Below, piece after piece: positions 1 through 11,299 of a DNA stretch of 64,000 bases (its first letter is position 1; each line of letters starts with the position of its first letter). Location: contig OY987225.1 of assembly GCA_963920705.1 (NCBI GenBank), positions 28,705,538 to 28,769,537 of the forward strand, in the 5' to 3' direction. Origin of the DNA: Odiellus spinosus (taxonomy: Eukaryota > Arthropoda > Arachnida > Opiliones > Phalangiidae). Position numbers and translations under genes: made by a program. The notes under the pieces were generated by a model that saw only the letters and a program-made list of their open reading frames with translations, was not told the origin of the DNA and searched no databases.

Positions 1-80
1 TCGTGAAATCTAGGAAGGAGGTGTATTAACCAATAGTAACTGGCAACTTAATTAATGTTTGGGTAAGGACGTTGTTTCGG

Positions 81-88
81 TATAAATA
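81..88 (+). promoter_or_regulatory. TATA box of the GGNRGSLGGG-repeat gene
   Basis: TATAAATA lies 87 bases upstream of the start codon at 175, a spacing like the other genes here. It is the only recognisable core promoter element. Confidence 0.6.
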
Positions 89-174
89 CGGGACCCTACT
101 CATCTCAAAACACCACAAACTCTCGGATTCTCTAATAAGTCTGTTATAGCTTCGAATATTTCTAACAAAGCAAA

Positions 175-1054
175 ATGGTTAAAATTTTGGTAAGTTTTAA
201 AATATTTTATAAATTATGTCTAAAGAAAGTTTTCCTTTATATACTTGAATAATTGTAATGAAAGCTAATACGATACTTCAGTTAGAGTTTTTATCTAAGT
301 ATATACTTAGGAAGTATGTCAAATTAATCTCGAAACTTATCTTGAGCAAAGCTACAGTTTTGGTTAAAATTAACTGTACCCCATTCGTTGCAAATAATAC
401 TCTTGAACAGGAGTAGATCGTGAATTTCACTCGTTTTGAACCTATAGTAATAAAAAAGATCGTAGAGAACTTGTTTTCCCATGTTAGATTTTAAGCTAGG
501 TTGTGGAGTGTCAAGACAATAAGATTTTAATTCTCACTATATAGATTGCTGCTTTGGCCGTTTCCCTATGCGTGGTGCTGACCTTCGCCGATGATATTGA
601 AAAACGTGGAGGAAATAGAGGCGGAAGCGGATATGGAGGGGGAAGCCGTGGTTCTCTTGGAGGCGGAGGTATTGGAGGCGGAGGTCTAGGAGTTGGATCT
701 CATGGCGGAAACCGTGGTTCTCTTGGAGGCGGAGGCTATGGCGGAAACCGTGGTTCTCTTGGAGGCGGAGCTTTAGGAGGCGGAGGTTACGGTGGAAACC
801 GTGGTTCTCTTGGAGGCGGAGCTCATGGCGGAAACCGTGGTTCTCTTGGAGGCGGAGCTTTAGGAGGCGGAGCTTTAGGAGGCGGATATGGTGGCGGAAA
901 CCGTGGTTCCCTTGGAGGCGGAGCTCATGGCGGAAACCGTGGTTCTCTTGGAGGCGGAGCTCTAGGAGGCGGATATGGTGGCGGAAACCGTGGTTCTATT
1001 GGAGGCGGAGCTCTAGGAGGTGGTTACGGAGGCAAGCCAGTCAAGAAATACTAA
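175..1054 (+). CDS. secreted glycine-rich GGNRGSLGGG-repeat protein
   Basis: There are two coding exons: 175-189 (MVKIL, then gtaagt) and 545-1054 (after ..atatag), joined in phase 0 to give 174 residues. A hydrophobic signal peptide covers roughly residues 1-20. It is followed by DDIEKR, whose Lys-Arg could be a propeptide cleavage site, so the mature chain may begin GGNRGG. The rest is almost pure repeat, GGNRGSLGGGA(L/H)GG, ending in GGKPVKKY. The repeats are nearly identical at DNA level, so copy number may be unstable. AATAAA signals lie at 1069 and 1077. In style it resembles cuticle glycine-rich proteins and the glycine-rich antimicrobial peptides of spiders (acanthoscurrin, ctenidin). 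The antimicrobial reading is inference; secretion and the gene structure are well supported. Confidence 0.85.
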
Positions 1055-1082
1055 GCATATGCTTAAAAAATAAAAAAATAAA

Positions 1083-1760
1083 TTCCTAATTCGTTGAAAA
1101 CGACAATTTTATAGTGAGAACTTACTTTTGTAAGATTTTTGTACGAGAGTGGCATTAAGAAGTGAAAATAAAGATTTTAATTTTATTTTCAACCAATGAT
1201 TTTATTTTAATTAGATTACTTTCAACCAACTTTAATTTTAATTAGCTTACTTTCAATCAATTTTAATGTTCCAACCAAAATTTAATCCTTTACCTCATCT
1301 TTTCAATTGGGGTGTGGGAAAACAACGCCCTTGTAATCTATCACACGTAAAACAGTGACGTCATTAACATTCAAGGTTTTATACAAAAGTGGCAAATATT
1401 TTATTCTGACGAAATATTTAATCATAAATATTTGAAGTAATTCTGTCATCGATTTTTAATGAATACACCATTTAGCCATTACTTGGGGCGCCATAGCGGC
1501 ATAGGGCGAACTTTCACTTGGTTCACGCATTATCTTTATAAATCTATTGTAGCTTCATTTATCGGTTTATGAAACCGAATCGGTACGAAACTGGTTCCCG
1601 AAGTTATTTCGAGAAATCGAATCAAATCGATACGAGGAAAGACGGTTTTCTGTTCGCACGACTCAAGCGAAACGGTCTAAATCGATTCCAAGAGTAGCTA
1701 ATGTGTTTGTAGCTCAAATATCCTAATTCTCATTTTCAAATTTAAAATACTAAATTCTGA

Positions 1761-1792
<32 letters not shown>

Positions 1793-2410
1793 TCAAATAA
1801 ATCATTACTACACAATTTCAGACGAGGCTTAATTAGCCTTAATTTAATCGGATTCAACCGAAGTTTACATAGCCTTCTCAGTTCCACAAACATCGGTTAA
1901 TTGTGATTAGACTACGGTTAAATCTGATTAAACCTGCTAGTTACGCCTCGTCTCAAAAGGGTATTACGCAAAGATTATACACATAATTTGGTTTTCCCCT
2001 TTATTAAAAATTAGCATACTTAATTATCTTTGATTTATTAACAAGGGCGTTGAATTAATTCTAATAAGTCACGGGATGGGATATAAACTACTTGAAACAA
2101 GACTCAATTCTTGTTGATATAGGACGCTCCCTCGTTAATTTCAAGGACAATTATAGACAATAATGATGGAATGTTTATGGGTGGAAATCAAGACGAAAGT
2201 GAAATGTCTATAGACATTTAAAGAGATCATTCTTTGACAGCGAAAGTAAAGTAACTCTGAACTTTCGTGTAATATTAGTTACGATGTTATGAAGAGAAAC
2301 TTAAATACCATTAGTATTAATGGAAATTTAAGTAGGATCGGGAAAATCATAATGACTAACAATGATTATTATGTCAAAGGGTGTTTTTTTTTTGTGATCG
2401 CGGATGTTCG
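1083..2410. other. intergenic DNA with repeat fragments
   Basis: No gene was seen. The stretch holds short AT-rich near-repeats (about 1180-1270, units like ttactttcaaccaa), one copy of a dispersed repeat (about 1538-1700) and a run of about 23 A residues near 1771. Confidence 0.5.
1538..1700. repeat. dispersed repeat, family D copy 1
   Basis: This copy shares long stretches (GAAACCGAATCGGTACGAAA and CGAATCAAATCGAT among them) with copies at 8347-8632 and 19629-19880 and a short fragment at 4910-4995. No coding potential was seen. The best-preserved copy (8347-8632) has imperfect inverted ends, suggesting a short non-autonomous element. Confidence 0.6.
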
Positions 2411-2416
2411 TATAAC

Positions 2417-2424
2417 TATATAAA
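2417..2424 (+). promoter_or_regulatory. TATA box of the Arg/Tyr/Pro-rich gene
   Basis: TATATAAA lies 67 bases upstream of the start codon at 2491. Confidence 0.6.
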
Positions 2425-2490
2425 TGATAAGAACATTAAGACTGCGCAAAGAACGAGTTTTGCGATAGATGTAACAACAACCATTTGAAA

Positions 2491-3950
2491 ATGAAGTTTC
2501 AAGTAAGATGATTTTGTATATTTAACCAAAACGGATTAAGTTTTAATTTTAACAGAATTAAGGGATTGATTTTTAAATTAATAAGAGCAAGAAAAGATAG
2601 AAGTTACTGAGAATTGTTTTGAAACGTCATCGACGTTTTTATTTCGTCGGCCAGCCGTAATTTCAAATTATAACGGCTCGTAATGGCCAAGGGTTAAAGA
2701 AAAAAAACTGGATTGAGACAAATAATGCGTATATTTTTTAGAAACTTCATAATTTAATTTAAATATTAATAAATAATTATTTGTACGATAACTACTTAAT
2801 TTTTCCTTGCGATCGAAATACCCTATCGTGCCTGGGAATTAACACTACTGTAATTTCGGCAAATTGCAACCAATCAGGGAAAACTGTTATTGGCGAGACC
2901 GTTTAAATACCCACCCCACTGTTTGTAAAATGTTCTTAGAATGGGGTCTATTATTTGTACATAATTCCCAATGCAACTTCATTCCATTTTTGATACGAGA
3001 CGCCAGGGTCAAATTAACTTTAACACGCAATCGAATAAATAGGTCACAATACTGGCGTTATTAAAGTAATTTACCAGGTCTAGTCTATATAGCTATCTAA
3101 ATCACCTTAATTTGTCAGCAAGGTAAAGTCCACCTTGAAGACGAGGTTAGCTAGCCTAAAGATCCAAGTTCTAAACCGGTACTTAACTTATTTGTAGTAA
3201 CAAAAAAAATTAAAATCTTACTGGGAATCGTTGCAGATCATCCTAGCTTGCCTTTGCTTCTTAGCTTCGGTGGTCAATTCGCAATACGGATATGGACGTG
3301 GGCCATATGATCGTGATCCATACGGTAGAGATTACGGAAGAGATCCCAGACGATTTGACGAACCACGATACGGTCCACGTTTTCCCCCTCCTGAACTTGA
3401 TAGAGCGTATCCAGAAGAAGACAGACCAAGCCGAAGGAGAGTCGATGCTACTACTGAAAGTGGATTAGATGAATACTCACCAACAACCCGACGTGGTGCA
3501 GATGAACCGGATGCCTTTCGACCAGGATTGAGAGTACCAGAATACCTAAGACCCGAAGTAAGAGCACCGGGATTCGACAGACGACCTTATGACTTCTATC
3601 CAAGACGTTACGAACCACGCTATTATCCGAGGGAATATGGATTCTACCCTCCAGGTCGAGATGTTGAGCCTGAGGAGCGAAATCCTGGAGCGCGTGGAAC
3701 TACCAGAAATACACGGGGAAGGGGTGGTACCTCGACTACCTCTGGAACTACCGCCCGAACCAAAGAGGATACCGTAACCGCCGCAATAACCGACGCAGAG
3801 ACAGAGACAGTAACCAAGTTGGACGCCAGAAGGTTGAAAAGTAATACTGCTGTACCCTCGGCAAATCTTCTTGACAGTCAAGTTGTGGAATTGTTGCCTA
3901 ATACACGTTTTGGAGATGACGGCCGGAATACATTTGTGGCGAAAGAATGA
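2491..3950 (+). CDS. secreted Arg/Tyr/Pro-rich protein
   Basis: Exon 1 is 2491-2502 (MKFQ, then gtaaga). Exon 2 is 3237-3950, after the acceptor ..gttgcag. They join in phase 0 to give 241 residues. Residues 1 to about 19 are a signal peptide ending ..SVVNS, followed by QYGYGRGPYDRDPYGRDYG. The next ~130 residues are rich in Arg, Tyr, Pro and Asp (RRYEPRYYPREYGFYPPG and similar). The last ~85 residues are Thr/Arg-rich and then more ordinary. No known domain or cysteine framework was recognised. Part of the second half (about 3677-3841) is also open in another frame with Tyr/Trp/Arg-rich content, so a frameshift or alternative splice cannot be excluded. The function is unknown; an extracellular matrix role is inferred from composition. 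Confidence 0.75.
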
Positions 3951-5628
3951 AAAATGTCTGCAAATATTTTTTATACCTTTTCAATATTTTTGGTTTAATG
4001 AAATAATTAACTAGAGCGCTATAGTTTCATTATGTAAAAATGATTAATTAAACAGCCATTTTGTAGCAATAGCAATTATAACAAAAAAGCGTAGCATTGC
4101 TTTAAAAAAAATGAATATATAGCCAATTTGAGTAAATCAATTAAATGTTGAAATTAAATTATTAAATTTCAATTATATTTTATAAATGACTCATGTCTAC
4201 TTCAAATATTTTTTATGATTCGAAATTTTACAAAAAGAAGCGTATTTTCGATCTACGAAACTTATTTTTTCGTAATGTGCTTTTAACAAATTGCGATTTC
4301 AACGTAATAAATCCCCCAAGTTCCCTAAATTTGCTGCCAAAATTTTAATGAATGGATATTATACGAGTCCGAGAATTTTCAATTTTAAATCTATCATATC
4401 AGTTAATTTGTTAATGCGTAATTGATTATACAGGAAGCTTGGCAAAATTCCAACTAAGAAAACTGCTATGCACCGAACCACTGTCCCTATTTAGTTGTTT
4501 TGATTTCTAGATTGTCCTTTTCGTGTCCTGTACCAGAGTATTTTTCAACTGGACTGGAGTATAATGTTTAAAGACATTTAGGAGCGAAATTATAAATGTG
4601 GATCATTAGATAGGTAAAGGACATATAATAATAAATTAATAAGAAATAGGTCGTTATATAAATTAATAATTTTATTTTAAATTTCCTTCTATTTAAATTG
4701 ATACGTTAAATTTAAAAGTTCGAATACACTTTTCTTGTAAAATTTAGAAACAAATTCTTCGTAGTAGATCATTAAAACGTATAATTTATAATATCTCTCT
4801 CATATTTCTAATGAATTATTAATTTATAATTTTAATTTCCTTTAGGACTTTACTCAAATTGGGTTTTCAGTAAAAGCCGTCGGGTATATAAGAAATACAG
4901 AATAATTTTTAGCTACAATCACAGTAGCATTTCTTGATCGATTTGAAACGGTAAAAATCAAACCGATATTCAAATCTCCAGGAATTGGTCTAAAATTCTA
5001 ACCTCACGATTTTATTTTAACATTAAAATCTTATTTAATCCTTTTTAATAAATTTTGGGAATTCTTTTTTAAAAAGAGCATTCATCTTTAGCTCTGAGTT
5101 TCCCTTTAAATTTTCAGAAAACATAATTTCTGTAAAAACTGAATACAAAACTTGACCTTGAGAAAAGACGAAATTCAATTAATATAGACGCTTTCGGTTT
5201 TCTTTTGTAAGATATAATAATAACCTATAATCCCTAAAAAAAGGGTTTCTGAACACAAAAGATTCCTAAGCCACCAAAGTCATCAGTTAATTTCACTTCG
5301 AAGAATAACATAACTGAAGATGTTAGATAGAAAGTTAAAAGCCACGATTGGCAAAAAAGGAAAAATGAAAAAAAAAAATAAAGAAAAATGAACTTATTCA
5401 AAAATACAGGTTTCTACCAATATCGCAAAAAATACGTCGAGGAATTCCCGAAAACGCCTTGAGCCAAGAATCCTTTGATATATTATAAGATATTAAAGAA
5501 AAAAAAATATAATTTTATATTGGCTTCTAACTGCCCATTTAATGAGCTAGAGAAGGGTTGTTTCTCCTGACACTGATTGCTGATATGAACTACGTAATGT
5601 TTCCAAGTAAAAAAAAAAGGACGCTTAG
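3951..5628. other. intergenic AT-rich DNA
   Basis: No gene was seen. It includes a partial copy of family D (4910-4995), a TATATAAG at 4885 with no gene after it, and, near 5091, one end of a TTAA-flanked element (tttccctttaa). Confidence 0.45.
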
Positions 5629-5672
5629 TACGTCATAGCAATTTTTTTCGCGCTTATAATCCGCTATATAAG
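5629..5672 (+). promoter_or_regulatory. promoter of the first QYGHGGGHRGG gene
   Basis: TACGTCATA, similar to a CRE/ATF site, lies at 5629-5637 and TATATAAG at 5665-5672, 36 bases apart. The same two elements recur 33 bases apart before the duplicate gene at 8988. The surrounding ~150 bases are also conserved between the two copies. Confidence 0.65.
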
Positions 5673-5750
5673 GATACCCTTGAAGCATCATTGGCAAAAG
5701 AATCCATTCTACTTCGTAACTGAAACAACACTGAACATACTATCATCAAC

Positions 5751-6826
5751 ATGAGAGCTGCATTTGTAAGCTACTTTACAGTACTTTTTTTTCTAGTTTC
5801 AAATTTTGACTTTTATTGTAATTTAAAATCAAACTAATATCTTGAATTAGAGTGGGTATTTGTAAATAATAATGCAACCTTGATTATATACCTTTTTCAG
5901 ACGAGGTTATTTAGTCATTTTAGTACTAAAACAATGGCTTAAATTCTTGTAAACTAGGTTCAATATCAATTTTACTCATCATAATTTTTACAACAAGAAA
6001 GAAATTATACTTTTGTTCAAGATTAATTAGCGCAGGTGTTCTTTAATATAGTTAAAAATCGTCGGCAATAATTCCCAAGGAACTAGAGTATAAAATAGAA
6101 TAATATTTACCATTTCGACTGAACGCGACGTCGTTCTATGTTGAATCTGCTGACGCTCAGTGATGGCAAATGAATGAACGAACCAGAATACGTTCCACTA
6201 TTAAAGTCTGCAATACTGACCACGAAGATTAACTTATAAAGTTATTAAATTAATCAACTAGATAGTTTAGAAATGGATTGAAAAGGGACTAGTACGCCAG
6301 AAAGCTCTCGAAAAGTTTTAATAATATTATTAGACTTTTTCTTAATTTCTACGCCTTCATTTCGAAGTTCGGTGTCAATTGAGATTCGATTCGTATAAAT
6401 AAGTTCCAGACTTTTCCCACAGGGTTGTCTAACACTATATTGCAACTACGACAGAGCACCCACTGTAGCTAGTGATATGTTTAAGGTGTCATATAATACG
6501 ATGAAGTTTAATTTTAATATATTTAACCAAAATAATTTAAATTTAAACTTATCTATTTATAGATTTGTGTATTGGTCCTTTTGGGCTTCATCGCTCTCGC
6601 CTCTGCCCAATATGGTCACGGAGGAGGTCACAGAGGAGGAGGAGGTGGAAGTTATGGAGGCGGAAATTTTGGAGGCAATAGAGGAGGATCAGGATTTGGA
6701 GGTCATGGTGGTCAAGGCGGATATCGACCAGGTGGATATCGACCAGGCGGATTCGGAGGACAAGGAGGTCAACATGGAGGCGGTAGTTTTGGTGGCGGCG
6801 GACATCGAGGAGGATATGGCGGTTAA
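5751..6826 (+). CDS. secreted glycine/histidine-rich protein, copy 1
   Basis: Exon 1 is 5751-5765 (MRAAF, then gtaagc). Exon 2 is 6563-6826, after ..tttatag, joined in phase 0 to give 92 residues. The signal peptide ends ..IALASA and the mature chain begins QYGHGGGHRGG. It continues as Gly-rich sequence with His, Arg, Gln and Tyr, including two GGYRP units, and ends GGHRGGYGG. AATAAA is at 6893. It is the tandem duplicate of the gene at 8988, which shares promoter, signal peptide, N-terminal motif and 3' untranslated region. A cuticle or glycine-rich defence peptide role is likely from composition but unproven. No cysteine or enzymatic motif was seen. Confidence 0.85.
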
Positions 6827-6904
6827 ACCCTGAAAGTGTACAAAAAACGTTATGAAATGTCTTTTATATGTAAATATGTTTTCCCAAAAACTAATAAAAA
6901 ATTG

Positions 6905-8346
6905 TTTTTAAACTAAGATTTTATTTTTTAATACGATATAAGTGAAGGTTTTTTCTGTGGTCGGGTTGTAATACCCGAAAAATTCTCAAAATCTGCTTAG
7001 GCATAAAAATACTCTAAGCCATGGCACGCGGGAAAAAAAAAAAAAAAATCTAAAGAGAGAAATTTAGCTCGCCAATTTTCCACTATAGAGGCGCGATTAA
7101 CCAAAGATTTTGCGGACGCGTCTCTCCCGTTACCCTGGCAACCCGACGTTGTAACATCTACGCATGGATTAATACGTTAATTAGGCACGTCAGGTAGCCA
7201 CGGTAATGGGAGAGACTCGTCTGCAAATTCACTGAATGATCCCGCCACCTACCGAGAAAAAAAAATCACAATCCTATACAGTCTCCTCCTGCTTCAAGAG
7301 CGTGCACTGGCTTTGATAAAATATAGAAGGCGTTGCTTTTATCCATTAATCATGCCATTCTCGATGATTAAAAAAATCTCATTGGACCGAATTCCATTAA
7401 CTTAAGTCAGGCAATATAATTATATTAAAATAAATCCCACTGAATCGAAAAACCACCACATATCTGTCGAATGGGAATGATAAGGATTCGGTGTAACGAG
7501 ATTCGATTTAATGGGATAACTCTTGTATGTTTAAGTATAAAAACAAATTTGTATAATTAAAAACACAGCGAACAGAAAATGTTCATTTAAATGAATAAAG
7601 ACGACAAGAAATATTATTTTAAACCGATCTAGCGTTAAAATAGTCATAAAACTAACCAAATATTTGCTCTGAATTATTATTCCGAAAAAGCAGAGTTATT
7701 TTAAGGAGCACCGTGCCCATAGAAGAGCAAAATGATGTATTGTACACACTATTTTGAGCCGAAAAAGGACGTATCTAGTCAATATTTTAAAATTGAGTTT
7801 AACCTATACTTTCATTAAGCGCCGAAATATAGATTATTTTACTTGGTAGTACCAGGAATTCATATAAAAGAAATATTGAAGTTATCTTTAATTAATATAA
7901 ATCTTATTGCCTCTCTTGAACTGACGTTGCTGGAGAGAGTAGATTAAACAAATTGCTTGTCCAGGCTACGAGCCCGGTTTTGCCTAAGGTGAATTAGATC
8001 CAGCTCATCCTTCCACCCCCTCGTCGTGAACTATGTCGCGCACTCAATAAAGCCAGACAAATATTCCTACTTCGTTTATGAATTCCTGGTTGTTCTATTG
8101 AAACCTTCTGATATTATTCACTTCTAAATTTTGTAGATATTATTTCTTAAAAGAAAAGTATTTCCTATCAGTTATCCTTGAACTCTTTTCAAGAAATTTC
8201 CCAATTATTATTAAATTTATAACAGGTATAGAGAAGGTTACCGTTTATGTGACGTTCTTGAACTTGAAAAAAATACATATATTGAAATTCTAGTTACTTA
8301 TATAGCGAAAATAGCTGTTCAAGAACATTTTGCGTATTGATACACT
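6905..8346. other. intergenic DNA between the two QYGHGGGHRGG genes
   Basis: No gene was seen. It contains the foldback element at 7107-7235 and sequence (about 7500 onward) that recurs in degraded form at about 11300-12100, marking an old duplication unit. Confidence 0.45.
7107..7235. mobile_element. short foldback element
   Basis: The left arm GCGGACGCGTCTCTCCCGTT and its extension are matched in inverted orientation, with few mismatches, by the right arm near 7193-7231 (GGGAGAGACTCGTCTGC). The centre is unrelated. It is typical of a small non-autonomous inverted-repeat element. No target duplication was resolved. Confidence 0.55.
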
Positions 8347-8632
8347 TTAGCTACGATCACACTTGTTTTTCTTAATCGTTTTGAAAGGGTAAAAATCCAA
8401 CCGATATTCAAATTGCCAGGAATCGTTTAAAGCCTTATCTTTATAAATCGATTTATTGTAGCTTCATCTATCGATTATTGAAACCGAATCGGTACGAAAC
8501 TGGTTCCCGAAGCAGTTTCTAGAAATCGAATCAAATCGATTAGAGAAAAGACGGTTTCACGCTCACACGACTCTAGCGAAAAGTTTTGAAACGGTTTAAA
8601 TCGATTCCAAGGCCTAGTATGAACGTGGCTCT
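8347..8632. repeat. dispersed repeat, family D copy 3 (best preserved)
   Basis: This ~285-bp repeat has ends tagctacgatcacact and agtatgaacgtggct, which are imperfect inverses. The interior shares several 15-20 base blocks with 1538-1700 and 19629-19880. It lies just upstream of the gene at 8988. Confidence 0.6.
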
Positions 8633-8875
8633 TGTAACGGTGAAATCATTGGTCTCTAAGTGTTCTTAAACCAAATCAAAATACAACTAGAGTGTGGACT
8701 ATCTTTATGGGAATTTAATTCAAGGTTGATTGAGGTAAGAATCTTGATTTATATAAAGATATTAAGAAAAAAATATTTGGCTCTAACTGCACATTTAACG
8801 AGAGAAGGGTTATCTCTCTTGACACTGATGGCTGATACGAAATAACGGTTTCCATGGAAAATAGAAAGCTATATT

Positions 8876-8916
8876 TACGTCATACCATTTTTTTCGGTTA
8901 AAATCCGCTATATAAG
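8876..8916 (+). promoter_or_regulatory. promoter of the second QYGHGGGHRGG gene
   Basis: TACGTCATA at 8876-8884 and TATATAAG at 8909-8916 repeat the arrangement before the first copy. Confidence 0.65.
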
Positions 8917-8987
8917 GCTACCATTTGAGCGTCGATGGCCAAAGAATCCTTTAAACTTCGCTACTTAAACAACATACCATCGTCGAC

Positions 8988-10027
8988 ATGAGGATTGCAT
9001 TCGTAAGATACTTTCGTTATTTTAATAATACTTAATTTTGGTTTTACAACGTAATTTAAAGGTGGAGGATTTTAGAACTAAATCGAACTAATTAATTTCG
9101 ATTAATAACATTGGTCCAGAGTGTCTATTAGTCAATATGATAATTACTACAGATATATAGCAGAATGCACCTTATACCATAAAAGTAAACAACGCCCCGT
9201 AGCTTAATACTATCAGCAAAGGACCAGGTAAACGAACTAGCCCATCACTTAAAACTAGACAAAAAAGTCATCACCCCTGTCTGGCTCTAGTGGTTTGGAC
9301 TCTTCCTCGATATTTTGAGTCGGGGAGAGGGACGGAATTTAGTCTGGCCGCGCTTGGCTACATAGTCTTCCCTACCAACTTTGGAATTTCCCCAAAGAGT
9401 GGTGCTTCCGATTTCACTATTTACACTGATTTCGGCCGCTAGGAGTGTCTCGAATCTGAATCACCCGGTACTTTTACCTGGACCTTTCCTGATAGTATTA
9501 AGCTACGGGGCGTTTAAGTGTTGGGCTTTTGCTTACAGTAATTATTTCCATATAGAACAGAAAAGGGGTGAGCACTCCGTTATAAATTTTACTCTAAGCA
9601 AGGTATTATTTAGGACTATTAAGTACTTGAACCAGAACTACGCCCCAGACTGTTCAGGGACTAAGAACATTTCAGAGATAGGCAAAAGACAGAGGACATT
9701 TCAGTTAGTTTCGCGTGTTTAAGGCGCAATATAACACGATATGAAGTTTAATTTCAATATCCTTTAAACCGAAATAATTTAAATTTCAAACTTACCTAAT
9801 ATTTGTAGATTTTTGGATTGGTCATTATGGCCTTCGTCGCTCTTGCTTCGGCCCAATACGGTCACGGAGGAGGTCATAGAGGAGGCGGATTTGGAGGAGG
9901 TCAAAGAGGTGGATATGGAGGTTATGGTGGTCAAGGTGGATATGGAGGTTATGGTGGTCAAGGCGGATATCGACCAGGCGGTTTCGGTGGAGGATATGGA
10001 GGACATCATGGCGGACATCGTGGTTAA
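8988..10027 (+). CDS. secreted glycine/histidine-rich protein, copy 2
   Basis: Exon 1 is 8988-9002 (MRIAF, then gtaaga). Exon 2 is 9809-10027, after ..atttgtag, joined in phase 0 to give 77 residues. The signal peptide ends ..VALASA and the mature chain begins QYGHGGGHRGG. It then has GGYGGYGGQ units and a GGYRPGGFGGG segment, ending GGHHGGHRG. AATAAA is at 10100. It is paralogous to the gene at 5751 and slightly shorter. Its intron carries an inverted-repeat element (9191-9514) absent from the paralogue's intron, so that insertion followed the duplication. Function is uncertain: structural or defence peptide. Confidence 0.85.
9191..9514. mobile_element. inverted-repeat element E1 inside an intron
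   Basis: The terminal inverted repeat of ~42 bp starts AACGCCCCGTAGCTTAATAC and is mirrored at the right end (..TATTAAGCTACGGGGCGTT). The internal sequence has no transposase. A second copy with reversed interior lies at 10494-10806. The two flank exon 2 of the gene at 8988. Confidence 0.7.
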
Positions 10028-10493
10028 AGCCTGAAATTATAAAAACAAAAGTTATCAAATGTCTTTTATATGTAAATATAAATTTTCCCGCAAAAAACGA
10101 ATAAAAAAAAAAATATTTTTAAACGAAGATTTCTTATTATTTAAGACGATATAAGTCAAGGTTTTTACCTTGGTTATAATATCTGAAAAATTCCTTAAAA
10201 ATCCTGCTTAGGCATAAAAGATACTCACTGAACTGGAAGTTTTATTAGGCCTAATATTTAGCGATTGTGTATACGATTCTACGCGATGCTTAAGCATTAC
10301 GGGGATAAGAAAAACAAGCTCGCAAATATATCAACATCACTCATAATAGTTTCAGTTTACGACATTATGTAGGACACCGAGGTTCCAATTTCTCTAAAGC
10401 TACGTTCATACTAGTAGTACTAACTGGGGCCAGACATCTGTTCGATCAATGGATGAAACCAAAAGTCTATAACTGTATTAGATAAAAGTAAAC

Positions 10494-10806
10494 AACGCCC
10501 CGTAGCTTATTAATATCAGCAAAGGTCCGGGTAAAGGTACCGTCAGGTTTTGATTCGAGACACTCTAACGGTGTAAATTGTGAAATCGGAAGCGGCACTC
10601 TTTGGAGAAGTTCCGGAGTTGGGAGGGAAGGCAATATAGCCAAGCGCGGCCCACTTAAATTCCGTCCCTCTCTCTCGACTCAAATATCGAGGAAGAGTCC
10701 AAATCACTAGAGCCAGACAGGGGTGATAGCCTTTATGGACATTTTTAAGTGATGGGCTATGACGTAAAACTGGACCTTCGCTGGTAGTATTAAGCTTAGG
10801 GTTGTG
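10494..10806. mobile_element. inverted-repeat element E2
   Basis: The left end AACGCCCCGTAGCTTATTAA and right end ..AGTATTAAGCTTAGG match E1. The interior matches E1 in inverted orientation (for example CACTAGAGCCAGACAGGGG against its complement). The right terminus is degraded. Confidence 0.65.
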
Positions 10807-11299
10807 TTTACTTTTTTGAAATAAAGAGATGGACTTTTGTTCATACTAAAAAATTTAAACCGTTTTCAAACCGTTCACAGTATTCAAATTGTTCTTTTTT
10901 TGGGGACCTCTCTAGCTAGTGGAAAATTTCCATTTAAATCTATCCAAAACGGTACAAAGTCTTTAGTGTGAACGCGCCTTTAAATCTTTATAAGAAACAC
11001 GTTATAATGACGTTAGGAATATGTTATAGTAAAATAAAACTTTAGTTCAAGGCTGAATTTCACGCTTGGTTACGTCTTTTGTATATTTCCGACTTATTGG
11101 GTTTTTTAATACTTAGTGAGGCGGTGACGGGCCTCCTGGAATTTTATTTTTACCCAATTTAGAATTTTTAGGAGGGAAAACAAGTTTTTAGATAAATTTA
11201 ATTAGATCAGCGGTTAACCTATGTCGGAGAGGATCGATATTTCCTATCGTAATTGGCTTCGAAAATAAGGTTTTTATTCGGAATCCAAGATATAAAATA

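Noticed and set aside
4885-4892. TATATAAG as another gene promoter
   Set aside because: No start codon with a short exon and donor follows within the usual distance.
9381-9722. 113-codon open frame inside the intron of the 8988 gene
   Set aside because: Much of it is the inverted-repeat element E1, so it is an accident of that element.
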